Source: Terebella lapidaria
Lineage: Eukaryota; Annelida; Polychaeta; Terebellida; Terebellidae
DNA: 64,000 nt
NCBI GenBank assembly: GCA_949152475.1
Contig: OX424555.1
Coordinates: 16,572,868 to 16,636,867 of the forward strand
Direction of reading: 5' to 3'
Positions 11,220-22,680 of this stretch are shown here, piece by piece. A model generated the notes under the pieces. It saw only the letters and a list, made by a program, of their open reading frames with translations, was not told where the DNA came from and ran no database searches. Within the stretch, counting starts at the first letter, position 1, and every line of letters begins with the position of its first letter. The position numbers and the translations under genes were made by a program.

Positions 11220-12060
11220 TTAAGCTAGACAAAATTTACATGCTTGATGAATGTTGTTTTCGATTGTGTGTCTAAAGGTCCCCTGGGCATTCTTTCGTCG
11301 TGATTCTTTACACCCTGATAAAGAAGATACAGAACATTTCCAATGATTTCCCCTGATTACTACATGTATAATACCTGCACTGTTCAGAACACTAAAATGA
11401 ATTGCACTCACGCAAATATCTTCCATTTGAAGAAAATCACATGGATTCCCGGTCAAATTAGTATCTGAAAATTGCTCTGGTTTTTCTTCTTCTATGTATT
11501 CGGTGCAGATGTAGCAAAGCAATTCCGTCTTCACAAGAACTCAATTTAGCGACCAATCACTTCCAATTACTGCAAGTTGCTTGGACCCTGGGACAACTTG
11601 AGCCTGGATAATTTGTGGGACCATATTAGTTGATCTCGTAGTAGTTGATCTCTACATCGAATATAATATTTCCACCAAACTACGAATATTTCCAAATTAT
11701 TCTTTGTCTAATGAGTAGATTACAGATAATCTCGTGTCTGTACCTACATGATGTACATTAGTAAGTGGCATCAGAAAACAAATATTCCAGCACCAAGGTC
11801 ACCATGAGTAATGTTCGTTATCACACCCGCCAACGAAAGTCACGAATGCAAGCTGAAAGCTGTACGTGGAACCAGAAATACATAATATTTCTGGTGGAGC
11901 GTTGTGTGTGTGTTAGCCTTTGTGTCGTTTTCCAATGCAAAAATAAGCATACAGAATGTCAGACAAGGACAATTTCCTCACCTTCTTTCAACAGCGTCAA
12001 TGTCACAATGAACCTATTATGTCATTTGTGGTGTTTTCCGTCGTAAAGCCAACAAAAAAC
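11220..12060 (-). repeat. K-N module, unit A copy
   Basis: K (about 11380-11590) reads on the minus strand LLCYICTEYIEEEKPEQF... up to EDIC, followed directly by GTGAGT, a good splice donor. N (about 11760-12050) is the adjoining block. The pair recurs about nine times at similar spacing (320-390 bp between the landmarks TTCCAATTACTGCAAG and the N core). The minus-strand K frame is shared by the copies at 28228, 35748 and 41845. The K core (AATTGGAAGTGATTGG in minus sense) is the best conserved piece even in diverged copies. It may be a duplicated exon pair or an interspersed repeat. Function unknown. Confidence 0.5.
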
Positions 12061-12648
12061 TGAATACAAATTCGATGCTTTCAGAATTCAAACAATGAAA
12101 TGAATGGACAAGCATTGTATCAGTAGTGTATGTGAACATATTGCAGCACTGTATTTTGGTCATATCTATGAACTTTTGTATGTGCATGTGGGTCAGAGGC
12201 ATGAATGTGTATCGTGAGGCTATCAATAAGTATTCATTATGTTTTCAACGCTGACGATAATGATAAAATGGAATAGTCGCTATAATGAGTTACGATCGTG
12301 ATAAAATGGGAAAGTCGCTTTAATGAGTTTCGTCTTGCCAGAGACTTCGCACGTCCATATATTAGTATGTCGCCATAACCTTTCAGCCATATAGCTGCTA
12401 CTATTGTAGTGAAAATTTCCTTCATACATAACAATACGATTTTGGTTCAAGTATAGAGAGCATGCTTTCTTCAATCTTCAACATATATAGAGACTGCGAA
12501 ATTCAAGACATACTATTTTGGAGCATCTTTTTTCTAGGATATAAATGGGGAATCAGTTCACGAGCGAAAATTATATACTCATAATCCTCTTAACATCCTC
12601 TACCATTCAGGTAATTGCGATGAGGTAAGCTACTATTATCAATAATTC

Positions 12649-12980
12649 TTGGCGGAAAAATCGAAGTTTTTTCCAAACTGTAGTCTTTCTATCTCGGCGT
12701 TCAAACACAACGTTATATTGAGTTGTCTGAGGTTTCCATTTCAGTGTCAGCTGTCGGCAAATTGCGGTTTTTTTCGAGTTCTGTGTCCAGAGAAGAATGA
12801 CAAACTTCGTGTCATGACACGTGGTATTGACAGATTACCCCAGTAGAGTCCCTGTCAAGCATAAAACGAGGACATCGCCATTCTACAGAACACAATTTCG
12901 CAATTGCTTTCGTGGAAGACGATGACCACTGAAAGCTGAAACTGCAGTCATCAAGGTACATCAGCTCTGAGGAGGACACT
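12649..12980. repeat. M island, unit A copy
   Basis: This block is conserved at 34273 and 42664 (same orientation), partly at 30826, diverged at 54420, and inverted at about 26840-27130 and 40490-40800. The plus strand is open in three copies (MAEKSKF.PNCSLSI..., 65 codons), but these are recent duplicates, so openness alone is weak evidence for coding. It includes the near-palindrome GTCATGACACG. Confidence 0.45.
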
Positions 12981-13389
12981 GGTGTGGGATATTTTTTTTA
13001 TCCTATAAGCACAGTGAATTACATTGAGATTGATAGTAAACATGTGTAGGTCATATCAATTCTCACTTATAAATTGTTAATAAGCAATCAAGTTGTCTCG
13101 ATTTATCAACATAACATCTCATGTTATCGATATAATATCTCGATTTATAACTCGAGAAATTTAACATAACTTATAGACAACAAATTCGATTTATCGACAG
13201 AGCACAAACTTCGAAATTTGCCATGACATTGTGACTGAAACATGTGTAATATACATTCATTTCACGAGTTATAATGAACGTATCTATACTTGTAATTAAG
13301 TTCAGACTGACGTGCATTGTCTGGTTTCAAAGACAAATTCAAACCCACTCTGTCAGTCACAATACAATATCCAGGTACACGTGTGTGTC

Positions 13390-13550
13390 TTACTTTTGTC
13401 TACAAAGTCCATTGGGCTCACACACATAGGATGCATGGATCATGCCTTGACATTGCGGATACTATTACAGGCAACACATGATGTAACATATCGCTGCAGT
13501 CCATTGTGTATAGCGGAGTTAATGGCGGATGTACAAGGTGTGTAGGTGAC
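13390..13550 (-). other. P island: exon-like block, unit A copy
   Basis: On the minus strand a possible acceptor (CATTAACTCCG in A, but CATTACCTCAG in copies B and D) precedes a block ending at donor AAAA|GTAAGAC (about 13390-13400). Copies lie at 31500-31680 (donor GT changed to AT), 43410-43580 (donor kept) and 55380-55545 (donor kept). The longest shared frame reads LLCTMDCSDMLHHVLPVIV, then MSRHDPGILCW. No domain is recognised. Conservation of the donor in the diverged unit C is the main support. Confidence 0.35.
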
Positions 13551-14429
13551 ACAAAGGAGGATCGTATCAATAGAAACTTCAATAGAGCTGTTGGTTTATG
13601 AAAACTGACACTCTCTCAAAACCACCTTCATTCGTATACAAGCAACATGCAGTTATCGATCTAGCAGGTGGTCGATACGGGAGCTGTTCCTGAAATTCTA
13701 GGAACAACATGAGTCGATGGCATCATATACTGTATGAACTTGCATACACTTTATATATGTACTAATACATAATCTAGTTATACTGTATAATGTAGTATTT
13801 AGTTAACACAATCAGTTTGAGGTCCGGTTTAGAGGCTCGGGCTCTATAGGGAAATGGTTGAAAAAATTCACTCTTTGTTAAAGGGATCATCATAATGCAC
13901 AAAATCATCATAAACTAGTAGCAGTGCGGGTGTCTCCAAGCGCAGATCTGAACAAAATTGTGACAATTAGCATGCACATAAGAATATGCATCCTTTTCAG
14001 GTAATAAGGTAAAAGGTCTTTATTTCTATTATTTTGCATTTCTGCTATTGACTCCATTCCTTCATGGCTTGTTCGGAGGTTTTTTCATTCTACCCATATC
14101 GACATCATAATAAATTTTAGCTCAATGTTATGAGTGGATTGACCTTGATATTTCAACACAGTAATATGGGAACTTTCGTAACGATTTTACAACTTTTAGG
14201 GTGTTCCGAGATTAAAGACCATATTATGAAGCCAGTTTAAATCTTCATAAACTTTTTTCATGCAGGGTATGTGCCTTGATCCTAGAAGCATTACTTAATG
14301 TTACAACTCAAAGGCCAAAGAAAATATTAATGTAACAGAAACGGTCAATACACAAAGATTGCGATGACTCTAGTTCAATGATTAATTAGTTATCCTGATT
14401 GAAAATCGGGAGGCCTTATGTTTTCGTGT

Positions 14430-14720
14430 TTTTTTTTCTTTTTTAAATTTTGGGTGTAGATCTTTTTTAAACTTTTTATTCAGATAGTTGTTTTTCACGT
14501 GTATATTGTGTTCACCATTTGAAATGATCAGAAAAAGAATTGGGGGATGCCACAAGGCCTCTACACTTTTATGTCTAGTTATATTCGAAAAAAATGTTTG
14601 GGTGTAGATCTATTTTTTTTCTATTTAGAATGTTTTTTTTTCACTTGTATATTAGGTTTCACCATTTGAAATGATCAGAAAAAAATTGGGGGATACCACA
14701 AAGCTTCTGCACTTTTATGT
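14430..14720. repeat. Tandem duplicate of a T-rich 140-170-bp block
   Basis: Two adjacent copies share TTTGGGTGTAGATC, CACCATTTGAAATGATCAG and a run ending in TTATGTCTAGTTAT. The same pair occurs in unit B at about 44510-44810. Non-coding. Confidence 0.6.
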
Positions 14721-14879
14721 CTAGTTATTTTGTATTTTTCTATGGCCAATTCCCCACCATTCGCTATCACCAATGATAGCCCAGGTCAATAATGCAAGTC
14801 ATCAGATGACATCACTGATTTGTGATATTTTAAGTGGTGGTAATTCCAAACCACTGAATATTCGAACGGATAGAATGTA

Positions 14880-16120
14880 ATGTAAACTTTATTTGTTTAA
14901 CGAGGATTCCCCACAGCCGAAGCCACTAGGGGGTCTCCTCCGTGCGTATACAACAAAGTGCAGTGCAGTTTATTTACAACAAAATATACAAATTATATTA
15001 AAAATATACAGTGGTCAATTCAAGAAAATAAAGGTTACTTCACATCATTATAATTTTTTGGTGTTTATGTCATTCGTTTCGTGGCAACAATATAATCATG
15101 GATACAATCAAATAATTCAGTATTCTCAGAGTGTGTTAAATCGATGAAACAATTAGGAAACCCGTTAACAATATAATTTTTCTCTTCGTTAGTTTCAGGT
15201 ATTAACATGTTATAATGAACCCCGGAAAGAATGTGTGAAGCATAGTAATGAGGCTTGCGAAGTTTGGGAGATCAGCATCGAGAATAAGTTATACATATAT
15301 ATGTCTTGTCTAGATGTTCGTGTTGAATACAGGTAATGGCTTAGTAAATATTGATTAATTAAAACGTTATACATATACATGTCTGGTCTAGATGTACATG
15401 TTGAATACAGGAAATGGCTTAACTTTATCATTTTTTTTTGCAAAGTATATTCATGCTACTAGAGAAAGTTTATGTTGACTTATTGTATGCGGAACTTCAG
15501 TCATGGAATTTCAACACCAGGCCCATGATTATTTTCAAACTTTTGCATGCGTAATTTTAGTCATGGAATTTTAACATCAGGCCTATGATTATTTCAAACC
15601 TTGTAGGTAAAGATACAGGTCTACGAATATCGAAATACAACTAATTTTGGTTAAAAGTGTATGGATGACAATCCATCTGTAACCACGATACTGAGTCGGA
15701 CGAGAATCATGACATTGCTGATAGTATTTAATGACTGAAACTGTGTAACTTTTCACGTGAATGCTATTGAAAAAATTCCAAAATATATTCACAATTATGC
15801 AAAATGAACAATAAGTGTTACTTCTGAATAGAAGTAAGAATCTGAATAGAAAAGCATATATTTCTACAATTGTTACAAACTACAAATACATCAGTTGCAT
15901 GTAAAGTGCGTAAAAGCAAAAATACTGAACCAAAGTTATCAATTCATAACTAAAGTTATATTATGTTTCACAAAAGCACTTGATTGAATTACATAGAGCA
16001 CAGGTCAAGTAATCCAAAAGTTTAATTCCGTGTATGTTTATCTCTCTTTTGTGCTTAACAAAACATTGAAACTGGATCAACTAGGAAATATTAACACATT
16101 CATTTGATCATTTCCACAGC
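14880..16120. repeat. Unit A spacer with two short tandem duplications
   Basis: 15290-15425 holds two copies of a TGTCTRGTCTAGATG...GAATACAGG block about 75 bp apart. 15485-15600 holds two copies of a roughly 60-bp block around GTCATGGAATTTYAACA. The second pair is also in unit B (about 45380-45500), while the first is single there and in unit C. No gene seen. Confidence 0.5.
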
Positions 16121-16128
16121 CTCGCTGG

Positions 16129-16383
16129 TCAAAGTTTCCACCTCACACGTCCATAGATCTCGTGTTCACTCCGGGGTCGTCGCACAGACAGATAGCACCA
16201 TGCGGCACCCATGACAGTACAAATAGTGCCGATACAGAGGAAGGTGCCAGCCAAGATTCGCCAAACTGGTGACGGGACTCCCATTGACACCAGTAGAAAG
16301 ACAGCGCCAGCTACAATAGAAGAGAGACTGACGGCCATCTCGACAACTTGCAGTTTGTACGGGAAGTCTCTAATCCAATTCAT
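16129..16383 (-). pseudogene. Two-membrane-segment small protein, unit A copy, frame-shifted tail
   Basis: MNWIRDFPYKLQVVEM starts the ORF. The hydrophobic segments VGLSSIVAGAVFLLVSMGV (actually SLSS in this copy) and LAGTFLCIGTICTVMGAAWC follow, then the basic RRPRSEHEIYGRV tail. Compared with unit B, ten bases of a short direct repeat are missing near 16140, so the tail ends in RWKL instead of the ECEVETLTSEAVEMIK type. A TTTTCAG acceptor-like site occurs just upstream only in this copy. An ORF-plus-donor (MADEPINHRGLVECKS, donor GTATGT at 16753) lies 0.4 kb upstream but does not join in frame to this site from its own ATG. Confidence 0.5.
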
Positions 16384-16754
16384 CCCGTCAGTGCCACTGA
16401 AAACAATGTAGCATCAGAACCTAATCCGACTGTGTCATGTATCTCAATTTGGTTCATTACTCCAATCTATCCCAAATCTGACTCATGGTCATTTTCAGCA
16501 CGGTTTCTCTCAACACAAGTTTCTCTTGATTTATGGATTTCGATGATGCTATGCACTTCTAATTATATCCTGTATTGTAGTCCTTTCAACAGTCCTGATG
16601 CCATATTTCCGAGGCACATGCCAAGAACTAAACAATGGAGTTGAAATCAGATTATCACGAAATATCCTGCTATTTAATTTGCGTCGGAGAATGTACAATG
16701 TATCTCATAAAATCGATTCGTTTGCACCACACGTCCACACATAATCAACATACC

Positions 16755-17006
16755 AGATTTGCATTCGACTAGTCCACGATGGTTAATTGGTTCATCCGCC
16801 ATGTCTCACATTCTCAAATGCTGGAGAAATTAGTTCAAATCCACACCCGCCCAGGGCAGAGCCGCTACATGTCGGATACAGCACTGGACTGCCATTATAT
16901 TGGCGTCGTCCTAGGCTATTGTGGGAAGCTGTGAGGTTTCCCTGTGTGTCGCAGGATTGAGCCAGGAAGGTGTCTGATGGCGCAGTGTCCGTCTATACCG
17001 GCCAGG
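16755..17006 (-). pseudogene. T-prime island with following short exon candidate, unit A
   Basis: The acceptor TGACACTGTTTCAG ends at 17007. The block is homologous to 1452-1626 and keeps THRETSQLPTIA, then meets a stop. About 200 bp further on, ATGGCGGATGAACC begins a 16-codon frame ending at donor CTG|GTATGT (16754/16753). The donor is also present in units B and C and in copy 1, although the frame differs. The block looks like a former pair of exons upstream of ORF T. Confidence 0.35.
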
Positions 17007-17599
17007 CTGAAACAGTGTCAGAAACTCGATGGGCAGTGACTGGTAAGCAACCGTAAAAAATGGAGGTCGTCTTGGTTAGAAAAAAAAATGGTTAGAAACA
17101 CTCACTAATTTATATCACTTAATTGTTGGATAATCACAAGTCAGTGATATATTATATGCATACTAAGGAGTGTAAATCCTGGAGGAGTGTATATCGTTTT
17201 CAGAGTTATTGCAGATGAATTACATGTGCATCTTATAATATAGCGAGCTGTGTTAGCTATTGTAACTTCATTTGACTAGACGTTTTACCACTGCGTTCGC
17301 TATTAGTATACGGAAGAGCTTCAGTATTCATTCAAGGAATATTCATTATCCCAGCATAAAATATCAGCACGATTGTGTTCAAGTAGTCAATGTTTATGGT
17401 GTGTGGATGTACTGGATTATTTACTGGTGTTTCAATTGCTTCACTCGGTGCCTTACCGCTCCAGAGCCCTGGGAACTATCTATGGAGCTTGCCCTCACCT
17501 TCCTGACAGTCCCATGGAAAGAGGTATACACTAGTTATATATTTATTATGTCTCACCAGTTTGTCTCTTGCGGAGCCTCTGAGAGGACATGGAAGAAAT

Positions 17600-17935
17600 A
17601 TTTTTAGCACATTGTTATTGCCGCGTTCCCTCGCATTCCAGATCGCGTTCCCTCACGATCTTATTGCGTTCCCTCGCATTCCAGATCGCGTTCCCTCGCG
17701 ATCTTGTAGAATAACCTTCTCAGAAGTCATTGGCGTCAGCACAATGCGAGGGAACGTGATCCAGAATGCGAGGGAATGCGATAATATCATGAGGGAACAT
17801 GATCCGGATTGTGAGGGAACGCAATAAGATCGTGAAGGAACGCGATCCAGAATGCGAGGGAATGCAATAAGATCGTGAGGGAACGCAATCTTATTGCGAG
17901 GGAACGCAATCTTATTGTGAGGGAATGCAATAACC
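17600..17935. repeat. Foldback array of 21-22-bp GAGGGAACGC units, unit A
   Basis: About four units reading GCGTTCCCTCGC... are followed, after a 40-bp centre (TTGGCGTCAGCAC), by about nine units in the inverted sense (GCGAGGGAACGC...). The whole can fold into a long hairpin. Unit B has the same array at 47505-47822 with different unit numbers. Open frames over it on both strands are by-products of the repeats. Confidence 0.8.
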
Positions 17936-18164
17936 ATGTCAAAAAATATTTCTTTCATGTCCTTTCAGCGGTTCCGTAGTCTCTATCTTATTCGATGTAA
18001 ATTGAAGAGTGCAATAAATATCCATATTGCATTGTTGTTGTTATTGCACTGGCCAGAACTCGTTGCTATGAATCCATTCATTGTGACGTCAGTCATTGTT
18101 TTTTGTGCCGAAAAAAACGTTATTGTAGACATATAATAAACCAAATACTACATTGTACGGGAAT

Positions 18165-18391
18165 GGGGTTCCTGTTTGCCACCAGGATCGCCACCATGTA
18201 ATTCGGGTATAGACAAACCATAGAAACAGTCTACTTGCCAAATTCATACAAAAACGTAATAATGTTACATTAAATTTTTGTCAGGTTAGTTTTTTGCATA
18301 ATACAAACAATGGACATGACGTTTTTTGTACTTCTTGGGCATAATAGACTGTTTTAGAGCCCCAAAAGCACATGGCATCAGCAGGTACCCC
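18165..18391. mobile_element. Small inverted-repeat element, short form
   Basis: 227 bp with ends GGGGTTCCTG and (complement) GGGGTACCTG. Unit B is continuous across this point (CGGGAATTAGTTTCG), which shows the empty site and a target duplication of only 2-3 bp (AT or ATT). Non-coding and non-autonomous. The superfamily is uncertain. Confidence 0.75.
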
Positions 18392-18585
18392 ATTAGTTTC
18401 GCACTTGGTCCTCCCGCAGCTCACTCGTAAACTCGTGCTCTATGAAAGGACCCATCCCAGTACAATGCAGTGTTCGGTTGATATATTACCCTTGTTCTGT
18501 GTGGGTAAAATACCTTTTTTTTTTATTGATTTGAGCATGGATGTCAAGTTATATTCTCATTGATTTGAGTGTCTCATATAGTATT

Positions 18586-21071
18586 GAGGTTCCTGTTTGC
18601 CACCAGGATCGCCACCATGCAATTCGGGTATAGATAAACCATAGAAACAGTCTACTGTGCCATATAATACAAAAATTAGGCCAAGGGCCAAAGACCGGAC
18701 AATATATGTTTAATATTTTAGATGTTAGCCAGGTCACTGGTTAAATCCAAGGTCAAGAGAATATTCAGCATATATAATATTGAGCATATGTCATGTCCAC
18801 AGTTGATTGCTAAGCTGTGAATTCAATGAGATATTAGCAATTTTGTGCTGTGGCCTTGAAAAAGAAGGCATAGGTCAAATTCAAGGTCATCAGAATATTT
18901 GGTCCTATATGTCCTTCATTGATTTCACACATTATGAAGTCAATATGTGAGATATTAGCCATTTTGTCCTGTCACCGTGAAAATCAGGTCATTAGTCAAG
19001 TCGAGGTAACTGGTTAAATCCAAGGTCAAGAGAATATCCAGCATATATGAGATTGAGCATATGTCATGTCCACAGTTGATTGCTAAGCTGTAAATTCAAT
19101 AATCAGAGAGATATTAGCAATTTTGTGCTGTGGCCTTGAAAAAGAAGGCAAAGGTCAAATTCAAGGTCATCAGAATATTTGGCCCTATATGTCCTTCATT
19201 GATTTCACACATTATGAAGTCAATATGTGAGATATTAGCCATTTTGTCCTGTCACCATGAAAATCAGGTCAAAGGGAATTGAAAAATAAGGTCATTAGTC
19301 AAGTGGAGGTCACGAGAATATTCAGCATATATCATTTGGAGTTTGATCACAATTGATTCCTAAGCTGTAAAGTTGATAATAAGTGAGATACGTGTATTAG
19401 CCATTTGTGATCTGACCTCGGAAATGAGGTCAAAAATCTAGTTCAAGGTCATGAGAAAATTCAGCATATATCACTTCCTGTTCGCAGTTGATTCCTAAGC
19501 TGTAAAGTCGATAACAAGCGAGATATTAGCCATTTTGTGCTCTGACCTTGAAAATAAGATCAAGGTCAAATTCCCAGTCATCAAAATATTCAGTGTATAT
19601 TATTTTCTATATGTCCACAATTGCTTCCCAAGCCATAAAGTCAATAGAGGAGCAAGATATTAGCCATTCTGTCCTTTGACCTTGAAAATGAGATCACAGG
19701 TCGAATTCAGGGTCATGGCAATGTTCAGCATATATCATTTTCTATATATTCACAATTGAGTCCTAAGCTGTAAAATCGACAATAAGGGAGACAGGAGTCA
19801 TTTTGTCCTGTGCCCTTTGAAATTTAGGTCAAAGGTCAAATTGAAGGTCATGACAATAATCTGTATATATAATTTCCTATATGTTCATAATTGATTCCTA
19901 AGCTGTAAAGTCGATTAGAAGCGAGATATTAGCCATTTTGTCTTGTGACCTTGAAAATTAGGTCAAAGGTCAAATTCAAGGTCATGACAATATTCAGAAT
20001 ATAACATTTCCTATATGTTCACAATTGATTCCTAAGCTGTAAAGTCGATAATAAGCGAGATATCAGCTGTTTTGTGCTCTCGACCTTGAAAATGAGGTCA
20101 GAGGTCAAATTCAAGGTCACGGAAATATTCAGCATATATCATTTCCTAGATGTCCACAATTGATTCCTAAGCTGTAAAATCGATAACAATTGAGATATTA
20201 GACATTTTGTCCTGTGACCTTGAAAATGAGGTCAAAGGTCCTATTCAAGGTTATTACAATAATCTGCATATATCATTTCCTATATGTTCATAATTGATTC
20301 CTAAGCTGTAACGTTGATAACAAGTTAGATATTAGCAATTTTGTCCTGTGACCTTGAAAATGAGTTTAAAGGTCAAATTCAAGGTTATCAGAATATTCAG
20401 CATATATCATTTCCTAAATGTCCACAATTGACTCCTAAGCTGTAAAGTCGATAATAAGCGAGATATAATCCATTTTGTGCTCTGACCTTGAAACTGAGGT
20501 CAGAGGTCAAATTCAAGGTCACGAGAATATTCAGCATATATCATTTCCAATATGTCCACAATTGATTCCTAGTCTCTAATCTCAATATATATACATGGGA
20601 AAGTCCCATTTGGGCCGAGTTTGGGCCAAAATGGGCCACTTCGAGCGATTCAAGCGCAACAAAATTTATAGACATCATAGGAGTACATATGAGGAGTATT
20701 ATGTATCAAAAAGAAAAAAAGTTACTGAACAGACTTTGAGAAAATGGCTGCCAAAGTCCAAAGTCAGACATTTTTTGTCGAAAACGGCCGCCATTTTGAA
20801 AAAAAATGCGAAAATCAAAAAACTAAAAAATTCCTCCTTCTTGAATTATTTTTAGGCATTCTTGTGCAAAGTTTCAGAGAAATTCGCCCGTAAACAAAAA
20901 AAGATAAAAATGTCGTAGGTCCGGTAACCTAAAAACGTAATAATGTTGCATCAAGTTTTTGTAATGTTTGTTTTTGCATAACGCAGACAATGAACATGAC
21001 GTTTTTTGCACTTTTTGGGCATAATAGACTGTTTCATAGCCCCAGAAGCACATGGCATCAGCAGGTACCCC
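18586..21071. mobile_element. Same small element, swollen by a 134-bp satellite
   Basis: It starts GAGGTTCCTGTTTGCCACC and ends CAGCAGGTACCCC, as in the 227-bp copy at 18165, but is about 2.5 kb long. Unit B has the empty site (CATATAGTAATTAATGCG), so the insertion is specific to A. The interior holds the satellite (18720-20580) and a unique part (20580-20940) that is also found in the related element at 58200-58755. Confidence 0.7.
18720..20580. repeat. 134-bp satellite with nuclear-receptor-like half-sites
   Basis: From about 19330 the landmark CCTAAGCTGTAAAGTCGAT recurs every 133-135 bp (ten times). Before that there are two longer units about 273 bp apart. Most units carry TGACCTTGAAAATGAGGTC followed by AAAGGTCAAATTCAAGGTCA, so they hold a direct AGGTCA repeat with 1-bp spacing, a TCAAGGTCA site and an inverted site. 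Non-coding. Confidence 0.85.
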
Positions 21072-21406
21072 ATTAATGCGAGTGATATTTTTATTTAAAT
21101 GGTATATTTTTCGACCAATTATTGGCCTGTCATTCAGAATATGAAACATTATTTGACCCTCTCAGATTTTAAATTGTTATGGGTAGATCGATCCTGTGTG
21201 TTTGATATCGATCTGCATATTTATCAATAGTTGGGCAAAATTAAATTAGGTGACACTCCAAAAAAACACTAACAAAAATTGAAACAAATCATTGCCTATC
21301 ATTTTTATTGCTCGCTCTAATCATACCAAATGGGATAATTATTGCATTACTGGTCCATTTACTTTAATTGCACAATGCTTGGATTGTCAGATGATTTACT
21401 GCTTAC

Positions 21407-21633
21407 CAGTATATCCACTAGATTGTGGTCCCATTGATGCGGTACAAAAGCAGTCTACATCCCATGACGAAGAGCTAACGATTCTGTAAAGCCCAGCACG
21501 AGACAGCCCATTATATATGACATCGTCCTGGGCCACTGTGGGAGTTTCCCGGTAGTGTCTAGGCACCGGATCGGCACTAACACTGCGACCATCAATACTA
21601 GAGAAAACATTAAGGAAAAAATTAAACCCGTTA
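21407..21633 (-). CDS. F exon, unit A copy: internal exon with both splice sites
   Basis: The block is bounded by acceptor ATTGCAG (ending 21634) and donor CTG|GTAAGC (21407/21406). One frame is open throughout (about 75 codons): NGFNFFLNVFSSIDG, SADPVPRHYRETPT, AQDDVIYNGLSRAGLYRI, then SSWDVDCFCTASMG. VIYNGL fits the V/I/L-x-Y-x-x-L pattern of inhibitory tyrosine motifs. Alternatively DP..Y..R....GLYRI...C loosely recalls cysteine-rich ectodomain modules. An overlapping frame (MFECDKLC..., hydrophobic) is also long but does not run to the donor. Neighbouring exons were not found. Function unknown. Confidence 0.4.
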
Positions 21634-22567
21634 CTGCAATGACATGCAGGCACAGTTTGTCACATTCAAACAATAAAATACACCCACTTTCAGGAAGTCA
21701 TCTGCAAAGTAAATACTCATACTGCCACTTTTACAGGGTACAATATGTAAATCGAGATCACTACCAAGAAGAAATACATATTGAAATCGTTCAGTACAGC
21801 TGCATCAACATCACTACGTCGAAGCGATCAATAATTTTCTGAACTATGAATTTTGAAGTGCAATACTTTGCTGGGAGTACTAGTATATATGTCATCCGTC
21901 AGAATAATGATTTGATATTTTGAAAAGAAATGATTAAATCAGTAATATATTCACCAAGATACTAGACACATACATAAAACAAAAATGGACGACTCTTAAT
22001 CCACTCTATTCCATGAAAATGTACTTTGTGGCGACATTGATCAAACTCGTTTGAATTTGCTTGTACCCATGAAGTGCTGAAAACATTAACACTTCACTAT
22101 TTCATTTGAGACTTACAACCCACCAAACACAGACCAGGTAACACGTAAAAAGTAAACGATGTGTTTGATCTCAAGTTTAAGATATGACATGATCCATGCT
22201 CGCCCTATAATGTAAGCGGTAAAATGGTGCGTTATACGTACACGATTACAGTTGTAAGTGGCATCTAAAAAGAATAACTATTTTGACACCGCGGAAGCCA
22301 TGAATAATGCATGTTGGCACAATCGTGGATAAAAGTCACCGCCAATGAGTTAATAGAGGGAGTGGCGTAGCGATGTTGACATCAGCATGACGAATGCAAG
22401 CGAAATCCATATCACCTTGTTAACGATGTATGTAAAACTCGGCGGTGGCCTTGGTGTCATTGTCCAGCCTGAAAAAAATACATGCGGAATATAAGGAAAG
22501 GGCAACTCTCCATACTTGTTTAAGCTCGATGACAATGGTATTTGTGAGATTCTGGTATTTTGACAAG

Positions 22568-22680
22568 ACATGACTTAGTATCTCATACGTATGTGTAAAT
22601 ATCTCATATTTATGACTTAGTATCTCATACTTATGTGTTAGTGTATCATATGTATGACTTAGTATCTCATAGTATGAGTT
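22568..22680. repeat. Roughly 21-bp minisatellite (TATCTCATAYRTATG), unit A
   Basis: About five units of GACTTAGTATCTCATAC...TATGT type. In minus-strand translation they give repeated YEILSHT/K. Copies occur in unit B (49910-50010) and unit C (61445-61560). In unit B about 1 kb that follows here (roughly 22677-23679) is deleted. Confidence 0.7.

Noticed and set aside
13100-13200. Repeated TCGATTTAT/ATCTCGA stretch as a regulatory palindrome cluster
   Set aside because: It looks like simple degenerate AT-rich repetition shared by units A, B and D, without a precise motif.
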